Positions 45,194 through 54,400 of a DNA stretch of 63,115 nucleotides are shown here, piece by piece. The position numbers and the translations under genes are program-made. This stretch comes from Bacillota bacterium (GTDB lineage Bacteria > Bacillota > Sulfobacillia > JAJZYS01 > JAILZS01). Below the pieces are notes generated by a model. The model ran no database searches and had not been told where the DNA came from. It saw only the letters and a list, made by a program, of their open reading frames with translations. Numbering within the stretch: the first letter of the stretch is position 1; each line of letters opens with the position of its first letter. Location: NCBI GenBank assembly GCA_023512375.1, contig JAILZS010000010.1:1-63115 (forward strand), written 5' to 3'.

Positions 45194-45972
45194 GCGAGGG
45201 GAGCGCATTCGAGCCCGGGCGCGAGCCCGCGGCATCGGCGGCCCCCTCCCCGGTCGCCGCCGCCCGCGCCGTCCCGCGCCACGTGGCCATCGTCATGGAC
45301 GGGAACGGGCGATGGGCCAACCGCCGCGGTCTCCCCCGCCTGGCCGGCCACCGGGCGGGGGCGCAGGCACTGGAGCGGGTCGTGCGGTGCGCGGCCGAGC
45401 TGGGCATCGAAGTGCTGACGGTGTACGGCTTTTCGACCGAGAACTGGCGGCGGCCGGCAACCGAGGTGCGCGGCATCATGCACATCCTGGTGGAGTTTTT
45501 GCGCCTCAAGACGCGGGATCTCGTGCGCGAGGGGGTGCGGCTGCGCTACGTCGGGGACGTCTCCGCCCTGCCCGCGGCGGCGCGGGCGGAACTGGAGCGT
45601 TCGGTGCGGGCCACGGCCCAGGGTCGGCGCCTCACCTTGGTGCTGGCGCTCAACTACGGCGGGCGGTGGGAGATCGTGGACGCCGCCCGCCGCCTGGCGG
45701 CGCGCGCCGCGAGGGGAGAACTGCGTCCGGAGGAGATCGACGAGGCGCTGTTCGGCCGCGAGCTGGCCACGGGCGAGTTCCCTCCCCCGGATCTCATCGT
45801 CCGGCCGGGCGGGGAGCTCCGGCTGTCGAACTTTCTCCTGTGGGGGGCGGCCTACAGCGAGATCGTGGCCACCGACACCCTGTGGCCCGACTTCGACGGC
45901 GACACGCTGCGCTGGGCGGTGGCGGAGTTCGGCCGCCGCGAGAGGCGCTTCGGTGGCCTGCCCGGACGATGA
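45190..45972 (+). CDS. uppS: Isoprenyl (undecaprenyl diphosphate) synthase
   Basis: UppS makes the C55 lipid carrier for peptidoglycan from FPP and IPP. The 260-residue product has HVAIVMDGNGRWANRRGLPRLAGHRAGAQAL (catalytic Asp), YGFSTENWRRP, LNYGGRWEIVDA and the C-terminal pyrophosphate site, which here reads RPGGELRLSNFLLWGAAYSE instead of the usual RTSGE-RLSNFLLWQ. The GTG overlaps the small upstream gene. The first 25 residues are a lineage-specific extension. Confidence 0.95.
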   Translation: MSEGSAFEPGREPAASAAPSPVAAARAVPRHVAIVMDGNGRWANRRGLPRLAGHRAGAQALERVVRCAAELGIEVLTVYGFSTENWRRPATEVRGIMHILVEFLRLKTRDLVREGVRLRYVGDVSALPAAARAELERSVRATAQGRRLTLVLALNYGGRWEIVDAARRLAARAARGELRPEEIDEALFGRELATGEFPPPDLIVRPGGELRLSNFLLWGAAYSEIVATDTLWPDFDGDTLRWAVAEFGRRERRFGGLPGR

Positions 45973-46775
45973 TCGGCCGCCGCCTTCTCACGGTGGCCGT
46001 GGCCTTGCCCGTCCTCCTGGTCCCCCTGTACCTCGGGTCGTGGCCGTGGCTCGCCCTGGTGGCGGCGGTGGCGGCGGTGGGCGTGCACGAGATGGTGGCC
46101 CTCCTGGGCAGGATGGGCGTCGGGGTATCCCTAGGGTGGGCCTGGACGGCGGGGGGGTTGTCCCTGGCGGCGGCGTGCGCCGCTGCCTACGACGTGGGGG
46201 GAGCGGGTCGGGCGCTCTTGGCGCTCGGCCCGTTCCTCGCCCTGACGGTGGCCCTGGCCGCCTTTCTGCTCGCCCCGGGGGACCAGCCCTTCCTGGCCTT
46301 CCAGGCCGTCTTCGGAACCGCTCTCTACCCCGCTTGGCTCATGGGGTTCCTCGTCCTCCTGCGCCAGGGGGCGATGGGTTTGGGCACCGCGTTTTGGGTC
46401 ATGGCGGTGGTGTGGGTGGGCGACGCCGCCGCCTACGGCGCAGGCAGCCTATTGGGGGGCTGGCGTCTCTTCCCAGGCATCAGCCCGGGGAAGACGCTGA
46501 CCGGCTTTGTGGCCGGCTTCCTCTTCGGCATGGCCACGGCGCTCGCCCTCCACCCCCTCGTGGGGCTCGGACTGGGCGCCACCGCCGCGGCCGGCGCCCT
46601 CGTGGTGGTGGCGGCCCAGTTCGGCGACCTGGCGGAGTCGCTTCTCAAGCGCCGGGCGGGGGTGAAGGACTCGGGCACCCTCCTGCCGGGGCACGGGGGG
46701 ATCCTGGATCGGTTCGACGGGGTTCTTTTGGCCGCACCGGTCCTGTATTATTGCCTGGCCCTCTGGCGCCCCTAG
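45969..46775 (+). CDS. cdsA: Phosphatidate cytidylyltransferase
   Basis: CdsA makes CDP-diacylglycerol, the precursor of phosphatidylglycerol and related lipids, in the membrane. The 268-residue product has about eight hydrophobic helices, VWVGDAAAYGAGSLLGG...SPGKTLTGFVAG and the family signature KDSGTLLPGHGGILDRFDGVL. The ATG overlaps the uppS stop (ATGA). Confidence 0.96.
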   Translation: MIGRRLLTVAVALPVLLVPLYLGSWPWLALVAAVAAVGVHEMVALLGRMGVGVSLGWAWTAGGLSLAAACAAAYDVGGAGRALLALGPFLALTVALAAFLLAPGDQPFLAFQAVFGTALYPAWLMGFLVLLRQGAMGLGTAFWVMAVVWVGDAAAYGAGSLLGGWRLFPGISPGKTLTGFVAGFLFGMATALALHPLVGLGLGATAAAGALVVVAAQFGDLAESLLKRRAGVKDSGTLLPGHGGILDRFDGVLLAAPVLYYCLALWRP

Positions 46776-46787
46776 GGAGGTGGTCGC

Positions 46788-47861
46788 GTGGCCCGGGCGG
46801 GGGCGGTGCGCCTCCTCGTCCTGGCGGCGGCCGTGCTGGCCCTGCGCTGGGCCCTTGGTTGGGCGGCGCCCCTCGTGCTCGCCCTGGCCTTGGCGGCGGT
46901 GCTGGAGGGTCCGGTTGGGCGCGTGGCGGCCGCCACGGGCATGGGAAGGGCGGCGGCGGCGGCGGTCGTCCTGGGCGGTTGGGTGCTCCTCCTGGCCGTC
47001 CTGGCCGCGTACCTGGCCGCCCACCTCGTGACGGAGGTGGCGTCGCTACATGCCCTGGCCCCCGCGTTGGCCGCCGCGCTGCGGCGGGCGGTGGCGCGCG
47101 CCCTCTCTGCCCTCGGCCCTCCGCAGGCTTGGCCTGAGCCTTTGGCCAGTGCCGTGCGCGGAGAGGGAGGAGCCCTGGCGGGCTTCGTGTCGCGCGCCGC
47201 GGTGCGCGCCGCCGGCGCGCTCGCCGCTGTCCCGCGCTTGGCGGCGGGCGCAGGCTTCGCCGTCGTGGCCGCTTACCTGCTTTTGGTGGAGGGGCCGCTG
47301 GGGCCGCGCCTACGCGCCGCCTTGGCACCCTGGCCGGGGGCGGCGGACGCCCTCGCCGTCCTCTCCCTGGGGGCGCAGGCGGCGTGGCGGTTGGCCTCGG
47401 CGGAGCTCGCCTTGGCGAGCTTCAGCGCTGCCGCCAGCACGGTGGTGTTCTGGCTTCTCGCCGCCCCTGTCCCCATCGTGCTCGGACTCATGGCCGGGCT
47501 GTTGGACCTGGTGCCCTACGCCGGGCCGGCGGTCCTCCTCCTGCCTTGGAGCGCCTACCTCCTGGTGGCCGGCCACGGGGGGCGGGCCCTCGGAGTGGCG
47601 GGGGCCTGGCTGGCGCTGGCGGCCGTGCGGGGGGTGCTGGAGCTGCGCTGGGTGGGACGGGGGGTGGGCCTTTCCACCCTGTGGGTGGTGGTGTCATTTT
47701 ACCTGGGGGCGCGCCTCATGGGCCTGACGGGACTCGTCCTCGGGCCGGTGGTAGCAGCGGCGGTGTGGGCGGTGTGGCGGCAGGACGGGGGTGCGGCGGC
47801 GGGCCAGCCGCCGGCGGCGGATCGGGCGGCGCGGACGGGGGCGAGGCGCAGGTGGGCGTGA
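46788..47861 (+). CDS. AI-2E family transporter (YtvI/PerM-like membrane protein)
   Basis: This 357-residue membrane protein has seven or eight hydrophobic segments and the AI-2E/PerM-type C-terminal block PIVLGLMAGLLDLVPYAGPAVLLLPWSAYLLVAG...GLTGLVLGPVVAAAVWAVW. Members are proposed transporters of varied substrates; no substrate can be inferred here. The GTG follows GGGAGGTGG. Its stop overlaps dxr (GTGA). The gene is inserted between cdsA and dxr, which are adjacent in B. subtilis. Confidence 0.88.
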   Translation: MARAGAVRLLVLAAAVLALRWALGWAAPLVLALALAAVLEGPVGRVAAATGMGRAAAAAVVLGGWVLLLAVLAAYLAAHLVTEVASLHALAPALAAALRRAVARALSALGPPQAWPEPLASAVRGEGGALAGFVSRAAVRAAGALAAVPRLAAGAGFAVVAAYLLLVEGPLGPRLRAALAPWPGAADALAVLSLGAQAAWRLASAELALASFSAAASTVVFWLLAAPVPIVLGLMAGLLDLVPYAGPAVLLLPWSAYLLVAGHGGRALGVAGAWLALAAVRGVLELRWVGRGVGLSTLWVVVSFYLGARLMGLTGLVLGPVVAAAVWAVWRQDGGAAAGQPPAADRAARTGARRRWA

Positions 47862-49066
47862 GCCGGGTGCGGCGGTGGGGCCGAGGGCTGGTGCCCGCCG
47901 CCGGTTGGCGGCCGGCGGTGGGGCAGCCGCGGGGCGTGGCCATACTGGGCGCGACGGGCAGCGTAGGCCGGCAGGCGCTCGAGGTGGTGGCCCGCCACCC
48001 TGACCGCCTGGTGGCGGTGGCCCTGGCGGCCGGAGCCGACAGCGAGGGCCTGGCGGAGCTCGCGCGGCGGTACGGCGCCCGCCTCCTGGGGCTGAGCCGG
48101 CCGGGACCCGCAGGGGCACCGGCCGGCCCGTGGCGGTGCGCCAGCGGACCCGGGGCGCTGGAGGCGGTGGCGACGGCCGAGGGCGTGGACGTCGTGGTGG
48201 CGGCGACGCCGGGCCTAGCCGCCCTGCGAGCGGTGGTGGCCGCCCTAGCGATGGGGCGCGTGGTGGCCCTGGCGAACAAGGAGGTCCTGGTGGCCGGGGG
48301 GGAACTCGTCGCCCGCGCGGCCCGGCAGGGGGGCGGCGTCTTGGTGCCGGTGGACTCGGAGCATGTGGCGCTGCACCAGTGCCTGCGGGGTGAGCGCCCT
48401 GAGGCTGTGGCGCGTGTGGTCCTCACCGCCTCCGGCGGGCCGTTCCTCCGCCACGACGCCCAGGCGCTGGCGCGGGTGCGCCCCGAGGAAGCACTTCGCC
48501 ACCCGCGCTGGCAGATGGGGCCGCTCAACACCCTCAACAGCGCCACGCTCATGAACAAGGGGTTCGAGGTGCTGGAGGCGCAGCGCCTATTCGGCCTCCG
48601 GCCGGAACAGGTGGCGGTGGTCGTCCACCCGGAGAGTCTGGTCCACTCCCTGGTGGAGCTGGTCGACGGCACGCTGCTGGCGCAGCTGGGCAGCACGGAC
48701 ATGCGGCTGCCGGTGCAGTACGCCCTCCTCTATCCCGACCGCGCCCCCTCCCTTGCGGCTCCCCTCGACCTGGCGGCGGCGGGCCGGCTCACGTTCGAAC
48801 CGGTGCGCCGCCAGGCCTTCCCGTCCTTGTCTCTCGCGGAGGCCGCTGGTAAGATGGGTGGGACGGCGCCAGCGGTGCTGGTGGCCGCGAACGAGGAGGC
48901 CGTGGCGGCGTTCGTGGCCGGCCGCCTGCCCTTCCCCGATATCCCGCGCGTCGTGGAGGACGTCCTCGCGCGAACGCCTCGCGCTGCGGTCGAGACGGTG
49001 GAGGACGTGGAGGCGGCGGACGCGTGGGCGCGCCGGGAGGCGAGGGCGGCGCTCGGCGGCCGGTGA
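47858..49066 (+). CDS. dxr: 1-deoxy-D-xylulose 5-phosphate reductoisomerase
   Basis: DXR makes MEP, the committed step of the non-mevalonate isoprenoid pathway that supplies uppS. The 402-residue product has the NADPH motif GATGSVGRQALEVV, ANKEVLVAGG, metal-binding VDSEHVAL, TASGGPFLR, the flexible-loop region HPRWQMGPLNTLNSATLMNKGFE and VVHPESLVHSLVEL. The GTG at 47858 overlaps the previous stop. The N-terminal 25 residues are extra. RasP, usually next to dxr in Bacillota, is not here. Confidence 0.96.
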   Translation: MSRVRRWGRGLVPAAGWRPAVGQPRGVAILGATGSVGRQALEVVARHPDRLVAVALAAGADSEGLAELARRYGARLLGLSRPGPAGAPAGPWRCASGPGALEAVATAEGVDVVVAATPGLAALRAVVAALAMGRVVALANKEVLVAGGELVARAARQGGGVLVPVDSEHVALHQCLRGERPEAVARVVLTASGGPFLRHDAQALARVRPEEALRHPRWQMGPLNTLNSATLMNKGFEVLEAQRLFGLRPEQVAVVVHPESLVHSLVELVDGTLLAQLGSTDMRLPVQYALLYPDRAPSLAAPLDLAAAGRLTFEPVRRQAFPSLSLAEAAGKMGGTAPAVLVAANEEAVAAFVAGRLPFPDIPRVVEDVLARTPRAAVETVEDVEAADAWARREARAALGGR

Positions 49067-49214
49067 AGGCCGCGGGCGGCGGCCCGGTGCCGGCCGGCGG
49101 GGAATGGGTGGCGCGGGGGGCCGTGCCGGCGCAAATCGCCGGTCGCCTCCCGCGCCGCGTGTCGGGAGCGCGGTGCACGGTCCCGGACAAGGATAGGGAA
49201 AGGGGCTTGCCGGG

Positions 49215-50660
49215 TTGGCCAAGCCATCGGACGAGTACGTGCGGCAGATCACCTCGCCCAGCGAGGACTACTCGCAGTGGTACCTCGACGTCGTGCTCAA
49301 GGCGGAGCTCGCCGACTACGGTCCCGTGAAGGGCACGATGGTCATCCGGCCCGCGGGGTACGCCATCTGGGAGCGCATCCAGGCCGGCCTGGACCGCCGC
49401 TTCCGGGAGACGGGGCATGAGAATGCCATGTTCCCTCTCTTCATCCCGGAGTCGTTCCTGCGCAAGGAGGCGGAGCACGTCGAGGGGTTCGCGCCCGAGG
49501 TGGCCTGGGTCACGCAGGGCGGCAGCGAGCCGCTGGCCGAACGGCTGGCGGTGCGGCCGACGTCGGAGACGGTCATCTGCGCCATGTACGCGAAGTGGAT
49601 CCAGTCCTACCGGGACCTGCCGGTTCTCATCAACCAATGGGGCAACGTGGTGCGGTGGGAGAAGGCGACGCGCCCCTTCCTCCGCACCACCGAGTTCTTG
49701 TGGCAGGAGGGGCACACCGCCCACGCCACGGAGGCGGAGGCGCACGAGGAGGCGCTCCGCATGCTGGAGGTGTACCGCGACTTCCTGGAGCGCGAGATGG
49801 CCATCCCCGTGGTGGTGGGGCGCAAGAGCGAGCGCGAGAAGTTCGCGGGCGCCGTGGCGACGTACACGTGCGAGGCGCTCATGGGGGACGGCCGCGTGCT
49901 GCAGGCGGCCACCTCGCACGAGCTCGGCACCCACTTCGCCGAGGCGTTCGGCATCCGCTACCTCGACCGGGACGGGGTCGAGAAGCCTGTCTGGCAGACG
50001 TCATGGGGCGCCAGCACCCGACTCATCGGCGGCCTCATCATGGTGCACGGGGACGCCCGCGGCCTGGTGCTGCCGCCCCGCCTGGCCCCCGTGCAGGTGA
50101 TCGTCGTGCCGATCGCCGCCGGCAAGGAGGGGGAGGCGGTGCGCACGCGGGTGCGCCAGCTCAAGGCGAGCCTGGAGGAGATGTACCGCGTGCGGGTGGA
50201 CGACCGGGAGGAGTACACCCCTGGCTGGAAGTTCAACGAGTGGGAGATGCGGGGGGTGCCGCTCCGGCTGGAGCTCGGCCCCCGCGACCTGAAGGCCGGT
50301 CAGGCGGTGCTCGTGCGCCGGGACACGGGGGAGAAGATCCCCGTCTCCCAGGAGGGGCTGGTGCACGCGGTGGGACAGCTCCTCGGCCAGATCCAGGACG
50401 ACCTCTTGGCGCGGGCGCGCGAGCGCCTGCGCGAGCGCACCCGCACGGTGGCCACCCTGGGCGAGTTGGGCGAGGCGATCGCCGCCCAGCGCGGCATGTT
50501 CGTGGCCGGCTGGTGCGGGCGGGGGACGTGCGAGGAGACGGTGAAGGCCGAGACGGGCGCCACGCTTCGGCTCATCCCCTTCGAGGGCGAGGTGCCGCCG
50601 CGCTGCCTCGTGTGCGGCGAGCGGGCCCAGCACCGGGCCGTGTTCGGCCGCGCCTACTAG
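49215..50660 (+). CDS. proS: Prolyl-tRNA synthetase, archaeal/eukaryotic type
   Basis: This enzyme charges tRNA-Pro with proline. The 481-residue protein lacks the editing insert of the long bacterial ProRS. It has class II motif 1 (MVIRPAGYAIWERIQAGLD), motif 2 (RPFLRTTEFLWQEGHTAHAT), RPTSE, motif 3 (GGLIMVHGDARGLVLPPRLAP), an anticodon domain (VIVVPIAAGKEGEAV) and the extra C-terminal zinc-like domain with WCGRGTCEE and CLVCGERA. The TTG start has AAAGGGG some 10 bases before it. The 148-base leader contains hairpins (for example CCGGCG/CGCCGG with a CAAAT loop). Confidence 0.96.
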   Translation: MAKPSDEYVRQITSPSEDYSQWYLDVVLKAELADYGPVKGTMVIRPAGYAIWERIQAGLDRRFRETGHENAMFPLFIPESFLRKEAEHVEGFAPEVAWVTQGGSEPLAERLAVRPTSETVICAMYAKWIQSYRDLPVLINQWGNVVRWEKATRPFLRTTEFLWQEGHTAHATEAEAHEEALRMLEVYRDFLEREMAIPVVVGRKSEREKFAGAVATYTCEALMGDGRVLQAATSHELGTHFAEAFGIRYLDRDGVEKPVWQTSWGASTRLIGGLIMVHGDARGLVLPPRLAPVQVIVVPIAAGKEGEAVRTRVRQLKASLEEMYRVRVDDREEYTPGWKFNEWEMRGVPLRLELGPRDLKAGQAVLVRRDTGEKIPVSQEGLVHAVGQLLGQIQDDLLARARERLRERTRTVATLGELGEAIAAQRGMFVAGWCGRGTCEETVKAETGATLRLIPFEGEVPPRCLVCGERAQHRAVFGRAY

Positions 50661-50705
50661 ACGCCTAGGCGCCGCCGGATCCGTGGGAGCGGGGGGGGCG
50701 GATCG

Positions 50706-51380
50706 ATGGGGGTCGGGGCCGAAACCGAGGCGCGGCCCGATCGGCACCCGGGCGTGGCGACGGCCGCGGCGGTGATTCCCGCCTACAACGAGGAGGCCAC
50801 GATCGGCCCGATCGTCGAGGTGCTGTGCGCCACGCCGAGCCTGTCCGAGGTGGTGGTGGTGTCCGACGGGTCGGAGGACCGTACGGCGGAGGTGGCCCGT
50901 CGGGCGGGGGCGCGCGTGATCGAGCTGCCGTTCAACATGGGTAAGGGCGCGGCCATGCGCGAGGGCCTGCGGGCGACCACCGCCGAGGTGGTCGTCTTCC
51001 TCGACGCCGATCTCGTGGGACTCACGTCGGAGCACGTGGCCGCCCTGCTCGAACCCGTCCTGCGCGGCCAGCGGGAGATGTCGATCGGGCTGTTCGAGGG
51101 CGGGAGGGCGCTGACCGACCTGGCGCAGGCGATCACCCCGAATCTGTCGGGCCAGCGCGCGGTGCGGCGCCGCCTGCTGGAGCAGGTGCAAGACATCGAC
51201 GCCGCGCGCTTCGGCGTGGAGATCGCCCTCACCCGGTACCTGAAGCGGGCCGGCATCGAGCCGGAGGAGGTCATCCTGCGCAACGTCACCCACCGCACCA
51301 AGGAGGAGAAGCTCGGGTTGGTGAAGGGCTTCGCCGCCCGCATGCGGATGTATTGGGAGATCGTGCGCTACCTGCCGTAG
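50706..51380 (+). CDS. Family 2 glycosyltransferase (glucosyl-3-phosphoglycerate synthase-like)
   Basis: This 224-residue soluble GT-A enzyme has VIPAYNEEATIGPIVEVL, VVSDGSEDRTAEVARRAGARVIELPFNMGKGAAMREGL and the metal-binding VVFLDADLVGL. There is no membrane segment. It resembles GT2/GT81-type enzymes that build glucosylglycerate or lipid-linked sugars; the acceptor is uncertain. The ATG at 50706 lies just after the proS gap, in an operon-like run to polC. Confidence 0.85.
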   Translation: MGVGAETEARPDRHPGVATAAAVIPAYNEEATIGPIVEVLCATPSLSEVVVVSDGSEDRTAEVARRAGARVIELPFNMGKGAAMREGLRATTAEVVVFLDADLVGLTSEHVAALLEPVLRGQREMSIGLFEGGRALTDLAQAITPNLSGQRAVRRRLLEQVQDIDAARFGVEIALTRYLKRAGIEPEEVILRNVTHRTKEEKLGLVKGFAARMRMYWEIVRYLP

Positions 51381-51435
51381 GCCCGGCCGGTCGGGCCGGC
51401 GATGGGGCGGGGGGGTATCGGAGCTGGACGAGGCG

Positions 51436-54400
51436 GTGTCGGGGGCGCGGGCCGAGTCGGGCGCCCTGCGCTGGGCGTGGCGACGGGCGTGTGAGGTGGC
51501 GGCGGCCGGTGACGCGGCCCTTTTGGCGGAACTGGAGGCCACGGCCGTGCGCGAGGCCGGCCCCTATGAGATTGTGGTCGAGGGGGTGGACGCCGCTCGC
51601 GAGGAGCGCTGGCGCGGGAGCGGCGTCCTCGCCCGCTTGGAGGCGAGCCTGGCGCGCGACCTGGGGCGGGCGCCCCGCGTTCGCTTCACCGCCCTGAGGG
51701 CGCGCACAGACGAGGAGATCCTGGCCGAACACGCTGCCCGCGAGGCGGCCTACCTGGAGGAGGTGCGCCGCGCCCACGCCCGTTCCCGGGCCGAGGCGGG
51801 CGCGCGCGACGTGCTCGTCGGCCGCGCCGTGCGGGGGGATGCCCTTCCCCTGGACCGCCTCCCCCGCACCGCCGAAGGGGCGGTGGTGGAAGGGGTGGTC
51901 TTCCGCCAGGAGGCGCGCCCGTCCCGGGCCGGCGGGGGCGGCGCCCATCAGTGGTGGATCACCGACCGCCGCTCCTCTCTCGTGTTGCGCCTACCCCTGC
52001 GGCCCGGCCAGGAGCCGCCGACGGTGGCGGTGGGGGAAGCGGTGCGGGCGAGGGGTACCCTCGGACCGGACCGCTTGAACGGCGAGAGCGTGCTTGTGGT
52101 GCGGGATCTCATGCGGGTGCGCTGGCCGGAGCGGGAGGATCCCGTGGGCGGGCGCGTGGAGCTGCACGCCCACACCCGCATGTCCGCCATGGACGCCCCC
52201 CTGGACGTGCGCGCCTTGTTCGACCGCGCCCGGCGCTGGCGCATGCCCGCGGTGGCCGTCACCGACCACCACGTGGTGCAGGCCTTCCCGGAGGCGGCGC
52301 AGGCGCAGGGCGACGGGGTGCGGGCGCTGTACGGCGTGGAGGCGAGCGTCGTGGACGACGCCCGCGCCCCGGTGACCGGAGGCCGCCCCATCCCTCTGGG
52401 CGAGGCGGAGGTCGTGGTCGTGGACCTGGAGACCACGGGCCTCCTGCCGGTGCGGGAGCGCATTTTGGAGATCGGCGCCGTGCGGCTGGGGCCGGGCGGG
52501 GAGGAGCAAACCTTCCACACCCTGGTGCGGCACGACGGCCCCATCCCCCCCCAGGTGACGGCGATCACCGGCATCCGGCCGGAGATGCTCGCCCAGGCGC
52601 CTCCGCCGGAGGAGGCGCTGGCGGGATTCTGGCGCTTCGTGGGCAGCGCCGCACTCGCGGCCCACAACGCCGAGTTCGACATCGGCTTTCTGCGCCTAGC
52701 GCGGGGGGGGCGGCTCATCCACCCGGTGATCGACACCCTCGCCCTCGCCCGCGCCCTGTATCCGGAGCTGAAGAACCACCGGCTGGACACCCTGGCCCGC
52801 CACCTGGAGGTGCCGCTCGAGCGGCATCACCGCGCCCTCGACGACGCGCGCGCCACCGCGCACATCCTGCGCCGCATGCTGGCGGACGCGCAGGCGCGGT
52901 GGGCAGTCCGCACGGAGGCCGACCTCGGGCGCCTCACGGTGCCGGTGACCGTGGCCCGGCCGTACGGCGCCGTGCTCTTGGCCCGCACGCCGCAGGGGCT
53001 GCGCGACCTGTACGCCCTGATCTCCGCCAGCCACCTGGAGACCTTCCGGCGCGTTCCGCGCATCCCCCTCAGCCGCCTGACGGCGAGCCGGTCCGGGCTC
53101 CTGGTGGGATCGCCCGTCCGGCGGGGGGAGGTGCTCTCCCTCCTCCTCATGGGCGCCGACCCGGAGGAGATCGAGCGCCGCGCCCTGGCCTACGACTATC
53201 TCGAGGTGGCGCCTCCCGACGTGGTGACCGCGCTGTGGGGCGAGGAGGGACTGGGGTCGGAGGAGGCGGCGCGGGAGGCCATCGCCCGCCTCGTCGATCT
53301 CGGGGAGCGCCTGGGGCGGCCGGTCGTGGCGGTTTCCGACGCCCACGTCCTCGACCCGGAGGACCGGGTCTTCCGCCGCGTCCTCACGCACGGAGGCAAC
53401 CCCGAGCTGGAGGGGGACGGCCCCTTCCACCTGCGGACGGCGGGCGAGATGCTGGAGGACTTCGCCTTCCTCGGGCCGGAGCGGGCGCGGCGGGTGGTCC
53501 TGGACGAGCCCGCCGCCGTGGCGGCCGCCGTGGAGGACCTCGTGCCGGTTCCGGACGAGCTGGCGGCGCCGGAGATCGCCACCGCCGAGCAGGAGGTAGA
53601 GGAGGGGGCGCGGGGCAGGGCGCGCGCCCTGTACGGTGACCCCCTGCCCCGGCGCGTGGCCGACCGCCTGGAGCGGGAGCTGAGGGCCGTCGTGGGCAAC
53701 GGTTACGCCTCGATTTACGCCACCGCCAGCCGGCTGGTGAAGAAGTCGCTCGCCGACGGGTACCTCGTGGGCTCGCGCGGCTCGGTGGGGTCGTCCCTGG
53801 TGGCGCACCTCATGGACATCACGGAGGTCAACCCCCTCGACCCCCACTACCGCTGCCCGGGCTGCCGCCGGGTGGTGTTCGCGGACGAGATCGGGGTGGA
53901 GGTCGAATCGGGGTTCGACCTTCCTCCCCGCACCTGCGAGTGCGGGGAGGGCATGGTGGGAGACGGCCAGAGCATCCCGTTCGAGACGTTCATGGGCTTC
54001 GAGGGCGACAAGGTGCCCGACATCGACCTGAACTTCTCGGGTGAGTACCAGCCGGTCATCCACCGGTACACGGAGGAGATCTTCGGCGCCGGCGGCGTCT
54101 TCCGCGCCGGTACGATCTCCACCGTGGCCGAGCGCACCGCCTACGGCCTGGTAAAGGGATACCTCAGGGAACGGGGCGAGACGCTGCCTGCGGCCGAGGT
54201 GGACCGCCTGGCCATGGGCATCACGGGGGTCAAGCGCACCACCGGGCAGCACCCGGGGGGCCTGATGATCGTGCCGCGGGAGCGCGACGTGCACGAGTTC
54301 ACGCCCATCCAGCGCCCGGCCGACGACGTGACCGCGGACGTGATCACCACCCACTTCGACTACCACTCCATCGAAGGACGGCTTCTCAAGCTCGACCTGC

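Noticed and set aside
49101-49130. T-box-like GGGTGG...CGCGG in the proS leader
   Set aside because: The core lacks the ACC of GGTGGNACCGCG, and the UGG is followed by C, which would not pair with the usual A-ending acceptor of tRNA-Pro. The leader is also short for a stem I with a proline specifier.
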